From positions 124,001 through 188,000 of the forward strand of contig NZ_PPCX01000010.1 in NCBI RefSeq assembly GCF_002959775.1: DNA of 64,000 nt, written 5' to 3'. Shown here one piece after another: positions 60,301-64,000 of this stretch. The DNA comes from Veillonella rogosae JCM 15642. Lineage in GTDB: Bacteria; Bacillota; Negativicutes; Veillonellales; Veillonellaceae. The notes beneath the pieces were generated by a model. It had not been told where the DNA came from and searched no databases. It saw nothing but the letters and a program-made list of their open reading frames with translations. A program made the position numbers and the translations under genes. Position 1 is the first letter of the stretch; every line of letters begins with the position of its first letter.

Positions 60301-61938
60301 AATGGAATCGATTGGAGGATTTGTTACTTGCGCGAACATTTGCTTGAAGTAGCTATATAACAATTGTGGTTTATCGGACAAGATAGCAAGTGGAGCATCG
60401 GCACCCATAGCGCCTACAGGATCTTTACCATCCTTTGCCATAGGTACAATCATACGTACAAGGTCCTCTTGAGTATAACCAAAGGCTTGTTGATTTTTGA
60501 ATAAATCTTCAACTTTTGGAATGTCGCTTTCATCAGCTTGTGTAATTTCAGACAAGTGAATAACGTGCTCTTTTACCCATTCATTATATGGCAATTCAGT
60601 AGCAACTCGTTGTTTGATTTCTTCGTCGGAAATGATGCGTTGTTCTTCAGTATCGATGAGAAGCATTTTGCCTGGTTCCAAGCGACCTTTAGCGCGAATA
60701 TTTTCAGCGTTTTCGTTAACTACACCTACTTCAGATGCCATGATAACGCGATCATCAGTTGTTACATAGTAACGAGCAGGACGCAAACCGTTACGGTCAA
60801 GTACGCCACCGATAACAGTACCATCAGTGAAGCCCATAGCGGCAGGACCATCCCATGGTTCCATCATGAAGCTATTGAACTCGTAGAAGTCATGTTTTTC
60901 TTGGCTCATGAGATTATTGCGTTCCCAAGGTTCAGGAATCATCATCATGATTGCATGAGGCAAGGAGCGACCTGTCATGTGCAAGAATTCCAAGGTGTTG
61001 TCGAACATAGCGGAGTCAGAACCGCTGTCATCTACTACAGGGAATACCTTTTTAATATCTGGGAATAATGGAGATTCTGCTTTACCTTCACGAGCATTGA
61101 TCCAGTTTACATTACCGCGGATAGTGTTGATTTCACCATTATGCACTAAGAAACGGTTAGGATGCGCCCGAGCCCAGCTTGGGAATGTATTCGTACTGAA
61201 ACGGGAGTGAACCATAGCCAATGCAGATGTAAAGTCAAGATCGCTCAAATCAAGGTAGAAGTCACGCAATTGACCAGGTGTTAACATACCTTTATATACG
61301 ATTGTTTTAGAGGACAAAGATGCGATATAAAAATCGCTAGATAATTCCTTGCTCAACGGAATGATGCGTTTTTCCGCCAATTTACGGATAATGTACAATT
61401 TACGTTCGAATTCTTTATTATTCGTTACATCTGGACCTTTACCGATGAGGATTTGAATCATCCAAGGACGAATAGCAGCCGCCTCTTGACCAACCTTTGT
61501 ACCATCAACTGGTACTTCACGCCAGCCGAGAACAACTTGACCTTCTTCGCGAACAACCTCTTCAAAAATGCGTTTTTGCTCGTTACGGAGACTTTCATAT
61601 TTATGGGCAAAGACCATACCTACGCCGTAATCACCAGCGGAAGGCAAGTTAATGCCAAGCACTTCGCATTCGCGCTTAAAGAACTCATGTGGAATTTGTA
61701 CCAAAATACCGGCACCATCCCCTGTGTCCTTATCGGCGCCTGCACCACCGCGGTGCTCAAGACGCTCTAAAATACGCAAACCATCATCGATAATATCATG
61801 GGATTTTTTACCCTTAATATTAACGACAAAGCCCATGCCGCACGCATCCTTTTCAAATTGGCTGCTGTACATACCATTGGCTTCGAGTCTAGCTTGATCT
61901 AGACGTTGTTGCTCGATTGTGCTCTGATTCATATCCAT
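57355..61938 (-). CDS. gltB: Glutamate synthase large subunit
   Basis: 1527 residues from the ATG at 61938 (GGAG 8 bases upstream; an earlier GTG at 61947 is less likely). A short propeptide is followed by Cys33 in EKDACGMGF, the glutaminase nucleophile exposed by processing. Later: FMN barrel with SGYDGGTGAAGRTSVKHAG, the 3Fe-4S cluster Cys in GCKMARVCNLNTCPYG, and the C-terminal beta-helix (GGTITVYPP, GNVAFYGATSG, GGEVLVLG). Makes glutamate from glutamine and 2-oxoglutarate. gltD is not adjacent. Confidence 0.95.
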   Translation of the reverse strand: MDMNQSTIEQQRLDQARLEANGMYSSQFEKDACGMGFVVNIKGKKSHDIIDDGLRILERLEHRGGAGADKDTGDGAGILVQIPHEFFKRECEVLGINLPSAGDYGVGMVFAHKYESLRNEQKRIFEEVVREEGQVVLGWREVPVDGTKVGQEAAAIRPWMIQILIGKGPDVTNNKEFERKLYIIRKLAEKRIIPLSKELSSDFYIASLSSKTIVYKGMLTPGQLRDFYLDLSDLDFTSALAMVHSRFSTNTFPSWARAHPNRFLVHNGEINTIRGNVNWINAREGKAESPLFPDIKKVFPVVDDSGSDSAMFDNTLEFLHMTGRSLPHAIMMMIPEPWERNNLMSQEKHDFYEFNSFMMEPWDGPAAMGFTDGTVIGGVLDRNGLRPARYYVTTDDRVIMASEVGVVNENAENIRAKGRLEPGKMLLIDTEEQRIISDEEIKQRVATELPYNEWVKEHVIHLSEITQADESDIPKVEDLFKNQQAFGYTQEDLVRMIVPMAKDGKDPVGAMGADAPLAILSDKPQLLYSYFKQMFAQVTNPPIDSIREEMVTSTRVMLGNSGNLTDPNKAGTYALSMRTPILTNQELASIKALDCRRMKSVTLPILFDPTKGAEGLRDALNELCEKAEEAARTEQNVLILSDRGVDENHAPIPALLAVAAVHNHLINKVLRTEIGLILESGEPREVHHFCTLIGYGVTAINPYLALETVRDLQARKRLGDITVEEAEKNYIKAAVGGIMKVMSKMGISTVRSYHGAQIFEALGLNTNFINKFFVNTPTRIGGIGLGGVAHEALARYERAFKSDETVLEPGGWYGPVKDGEEHLFNPKTIDLLQESLINGDYAKYKEYSKAIRNDYHVTLRSLMELNYPVGGGIPIEEVEAEESIVKRFKAGAMSYGAISKEAHEAIAIAMNRLGSTSNSGEGGEDVARFKPLPNGDSMNSEVKQIASGRFGVTANYLINAKELQIKCAQGAKPGEGGQLPGKKVYPEIAKARHSTPGVELVSPPPHHDIYSIEDLAELIYDLKCVNKDARISVKLTSEAGVGTIAAGVAKAKADNILISGYDGGTGAAGRTSVKHAGVPWELGLSETHQTLMLNRLRDRVQLEVDSKLMTGFDVAVAAMLGAELFGFGTLPLVAVGCKMARVCNLNTCPYGVATQDEKLRARFTGKPEYVENLMIFIARELREIMARLGIRSVAELVGRIDLVRQKSQDDNFKLSRVDLKRVLFRPYIDSSVGHMHTVDQDHELERTLDMSKLLRMCRPAIEDQKPIRAKLAITNINRVVGTLVGSEVTRRYGESGLPDNTIKLNFEGSAGQSFGAFIPKGMTLELEGDANDYLGKGLSGGTITVYPPKDSIFEADENILIGNVAFYGATSGTSYINGVAGERFAVRNSGITAVVEGVGDHGCEYMTGGEVLVLGKIGRNFAAGMSGGYAYILDCDERYVNTGLVELRPANTEDDLKRIKELVEQHVLHTNSAKGRHILENWNNFVNRFTKVVPVAYEEMHNAIERFKTQGLSLEEAQLAAFKEKYA

Positions 61939-61969
61939 AACGTGCACTCCTTCATATCACTTGATCATC

Positions 61970-62003
61970 CCAAGCGCTGCGGCATCGTTCCGTTCGGGCT
62001 TGG
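61970..62003 (-). promoter_or_regulatory. Leader hairpin upstream of gltB
   Basis: CCAAGC (61970-61975) pairs with GCTTGG (61998-62003) around a GC-rich loop that can pair internally. It lies about 30 bases before gltB in its leader. No known riboswitch was recognised. Confidence 0.35.
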
Positions 62004-62111
62004 TGAAAGTATAACTAACAAACTATTTCATAATAAATCTATAAACTTTATAGTCTATAGAATTTTATGTCTACGCATAGTATACACCTGTCCTCTGTGA
62101 ATTGAAAATAT

Positions 62112-62150
62112 AAAAAAAACATAGTCTATGCTTTTGATGCATAGACTATG
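62112..62150 (-). terminator. Terminator behind the second RluA-family gene
   Basis: 12-bp stem CATAGTCTATGC (62120-62131) with 62139-62150, 7-base loop; on the minus strand T8 follows (62119-62112). T5 on the other strand may make it bidirectional. Confidence 0.88.
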
Positions 62151-62197
62151 CGTTTTTATCACTATTGTTTTTTGTATACACGAATACACAATCATCA

Positions 62198-62290
62198 ATT
62201 GAGCTTTTTTTGTTTTACGTGGCACGCTCTATGTCCACATCTAACGATTGAGCTTTCTTTATTTTACGTGGCATGCTCTATGACCACATC
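62198..62290. repeat. Two 44-bp imperfect direct repeats
   Basis: 62198-62241 and 62247-62290, a period of 49 bases, agreeing at all but about four positions. Each contains TTTTACGTGGCA, GCTCTATG and CCACATC. They lie in the untranslated tail of the RluA-family transcript, before its terminator. Origin unknown; they could be a recent duplication or part of a dispersed repeat. Confidence 0.7.
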
Positions 62291-62331
62291 ATCATTTAGA
62301 TTATAGTTGATATACCTTATAAAAGCAATTA

Positions 62332-63201
62332 CTATTTTTCACGACCAAAGTCGTCCCCTACTTCACAGGTTACCGTTATAGGCTCGTCCTTACCATAGGG
62401 TACAAAAGTGAGTTCTGACGCATGTAAGCATTGACGTGTATAGGGTTTGTTACGTGTGCCATACATAGCGTCACCAACGATAGGATGTCCGATGTGCTCC
62501 ATGTGTACACGAATTTGATGAGTTCGACCTGTGAGCAATTTAAATCGCAGTAAAGTATGATCCCCATCATGACTAAGGACGGTATATTCCGTTTGTGCCG
62601 GTTGACCAAATTCATCGATGACACGGCGGTTATCAAATACGGGATCTACACCGATAGGCGCGTCGACAACACCATCTGAGTCAATGCGACCTTCTACAAG
62701 GCCAGTATAGATGCGATCGATACGACCAGCTTGTAGTTCATCTGTGTAGTACTGCTGCGCTTCCTTAGTTTTGCCAAAGAGAATGCAACCCGATGTGTCG
62801 CGGTCAAGGCGATGCACAGGGCGCACCTTATGGACTACGCCCTTTTTCGCATAATAACCTGCCACATAGTTGCTCAATGTACAAGACTTTGTTTGACCTG
62901 CTGGATGAACGAGCATAAAAGGATTCTTATTAACCACCAAGGTATGAGCATCTTCGTAGAGAACGGTAATAGGCCCCTTTTCTACATCTACGCCATAATC
63001 CTTATCTTGTGGCAGTTCCAATGTTAAGACATCACCTTTTTTGAGGGAACGCTGAGAATGGGCTACACGGCTATTTACTTTTACCCGTTTCTTGCGAAAC
63101 ATCATTTGAATATCCCGAGAGGATAGAGAAAACCGTTCCTTTACATATTTAGAGACCGTTAATTCTGTCGGTTCTTTTACCGTATACGTTTTCCAGCTCA
63201 T
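62332..63201 (-). CDS. RluA-family pseudouridine synthase
   Basis: 289 residues. The N-terminal S4 domain (VKERFSLSSRDIQMMFRKKR and VNSRVAHSQRSLKKGDVLTL) is followed by VVNKNPFMLVHPAG, VHRLDRDTSGCILFGKT (nucleophile Asp) and LLTGRTHQIRVHMEHIGHPIVGDAMYG. It uses the normal short loop where the gene at 49563 has its insertion. Converts uridine to pseudouridine in rRNA; the target cannot be read from sequence. Starts 1 base after the stop of the gene upstream, so the two are one operon. Confidence 0.92.
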   Translation of the reverse strand: MSWKTYTVKEPTELTVSKYVKERFSLSSRDIQMMFRKKRVKVNSRVAHSQRSLKKGDVLTLELPQDKDYGVDVEKGPITVLYEDAHTLVVNKNPFMLVHPAGQTKSCTLSNYVAGYYAKKGVVHKVRPVHRLDRDTSGCILFGKTKEAQQYYTDELQAGRIDRIYTGLVEGRIDSDGVVDAPIGVDPVFDNRRVIDEFGQPAQTEYTVLSHDGDHTLLRFKLLTGRTHQIRVHMEHIGHPIVGDAMYGTRNKPYTRQCLHASELTFVPYGKDEPITVTCEVGDDFGREK

Positions 63202-63202
63202 A

Positions 63203-64000
63203 TTACCACCACTCGTTAATATATGTTTTTTGTTCAGGATAGAGGATATCGAAATAATCTAACCATTCTTCCCCGACTGAAAGTTTACCTTCAAAGGCAA
63301 GATCCCGTACTGTTAATGTGCCCATCAAGAGTTGGCTCAAAGCGCCCACTTCAACAGTAAGATCTACTTCACCTTCAAGCGTATCAGATACTTTCTTAAC
63401 AGTTGGCGTCAATGCACCGCCATATTGTACTTCGTAGCGACCTTCATTCCATGCACAAAGGCTATCTTTAACGCCAAAGGTCAAAGTAATAGGCATCATC
63501 AATGCCTCTGGATTTACAGGAATCGCTTCAAGAGCCGCTTTCACATCCACAATACGGCTCATCATATATGGCATTGTGGAATGTCCGCTTTTACCATCTG
63601 GATAGAAGCGATAGTATGTATCGTGAAGGCCTTCATTCCAACGGATAGAAGTGCCTTGGGAGCGATGATTGTAGAAGTAATTGAGCAATGCCCGTTGTGC
63701 ACGGCGTGTAGTATACACCAATTCAGAAACAGGGATTTCAGGTTGGCCTAAACGATATACAGCATACCCTTCGATAATACTTTCATCATTGCGCACAACA
63801 GTGATATTTACACCTTCCGCAAAGAAGCTGCCAAGCAAGCGTTTCCATTCTTTTTCACCGCGCTCTGCATAACCAGATAAACGCGCTGTATACGCTTTAT
63901 ATACCGGATCTAGCAATGTCCATTGTTCTACGCTATTAAGCAAGCCAAAGCTCAAAGATTTATCCGTCATAGGGCGCAAGTCTTCAAGAGACATGGTGTT
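63203..64000 (-). CDS. Eis-like N-acetyltransferase, C-terminal part (cut by window edge)
   Basis: At least 263 residues; the frame stays open to the right edge, and the Met codon at 63994 is probably internal. What is visible matches the second GNAT-like domain (GYAVYRLGQPEIPVSELVYT) and the C-terminal sterol-carrier-like domain (LTFGVKDSLCAWNEGRYEVQ, DLTVEVGALSQLLMGTLTV) of Eis-type enzymes, normally about 400 residues. Eis acetylates aminoglycosides and lysines in mycobacteria; in this lineage the substrate is unknown. It heads an operon with rluA. Confidence 0.8.
   Translation of the reverse strand, partial: NTMSLEDLRPMTDKSLSFGLLNSVEQWTLLDPVYKAYTARLSGYAERGEKEWKRLLGSFFAEGVNITVVRNDESIIEGYAVYRLGQPEIPVSELVYTTRRAQRALLNYFYNHRSQGTSIRWNEGLHDTYYRFYPDGKSGHSTMPYMMSRIVDVKAALEAIPVNPEALMMPITLTFGVKDSLCAWNEGRYEVQYGGALTPTVKKVSDTLEGEVDLTVEVGALSQLLMGTLTVRDLAFEGKLSVGEEWLDYFDILYPEQKTYINEWW

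Noticed and set aside
1-64000. CRISPR arrays, tRNA genes, rRNA genes, prophage
   Set aside because: No regularly spaced direct repeats with spacers, no cloverleaf sequence, no rRNA-like or phage structural sequence was recognised; the only regular array is the DnaA-box set.

Overview
The window is AT-rich, densely coded DNA from an anaerobic Negativicutes bacterium, most likely Veillonella. The genus is inferred from gene content and protein character: a pdu propanediol cluster beside cobalamin genes, a Firmicutes-type dnaX-ybaB-recR-bofA block, and short Firmicutes-style Shine-Dalgarno (SD) sites. No 16S rRNA or other taxonomic marker is present.

Region by region. (1) 1-9713, minus strand: propanediol-utilisation microcompartment operon running pduB-C-D-E-G-H-O-F-U-V, then cobT and a pduA/J-type shell gene cut by the window edge. 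A PocR-like AraC activator (10238-11128) is transcribed divergently. (2) 11230-11951: an IS200-type transposon with only tnpA and a set of stable hairpins at its right end. (3) 12104-22059: metQ-type lipoprotein, DUF389 membrane protein, second cobT paralogue, three uncharacterised exported or membrane proteins, iron-dependent alcohol dehydrogenase, large membrane protein, flavodoxin. (4) 22310-27500: class I ribonucleotide reductase nrdAB behind a structured leader, a rubredoxin-membrane protein fusion, a DIP1984 protein. (5) 27583-28309: a GNAT acetyltransferase, then a 25-residue membrane peptide facing a candidate antisense RNA (possible type I toxin-antitoxin). (6) 28443-37873: aromatic amino acid locus: a leader peptide rich in Tyr, Phe and Trp codons with a transcription attenuator, then aroF-aroB-aroA-aroC-pheA-aroE/aroK; convergent aroD completes the pathway to chorismate and phenylpyruvate. 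A decayed toxin-antitoxin module lies between aroE/K and aroD. (7) 38181-49251: MFS exporter, Rrf2 regulator, purine permease, three paralogous exported DUF4367-like proteins, Nim-like flavoprotein, amino acid permease, exported protein, CDF metal exporter. (8) 49563-56899: RluA-family pseudouridine synthase containing an array of eight DnaA-box-like 9-mers, a UvrD-type helicase with an embedded DnaQ-type exonuclease, then bofA, recR, ybaB, dnaX. (9) 57097-64000: small SRP RNA, gltB, a second RluA-family gene and the 3' part of an Eis-type acetyltransferase.

The strongest second-look items are the phased DnaA-box array carried as an in-frame insertion in an RluA gene (49755-49890), the aromatic leader-peptide attenuator (28443-28669), the candidate type I toxin-antitoxin (28051-28345), the helicase/exonuclease chimera (50567-53155), a possible frameshift site in dnaX (55355-55360) and the hairpin series at the IS200 right end. 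No CRISPR array, tRNA, rRNA operon or prophage was seen.
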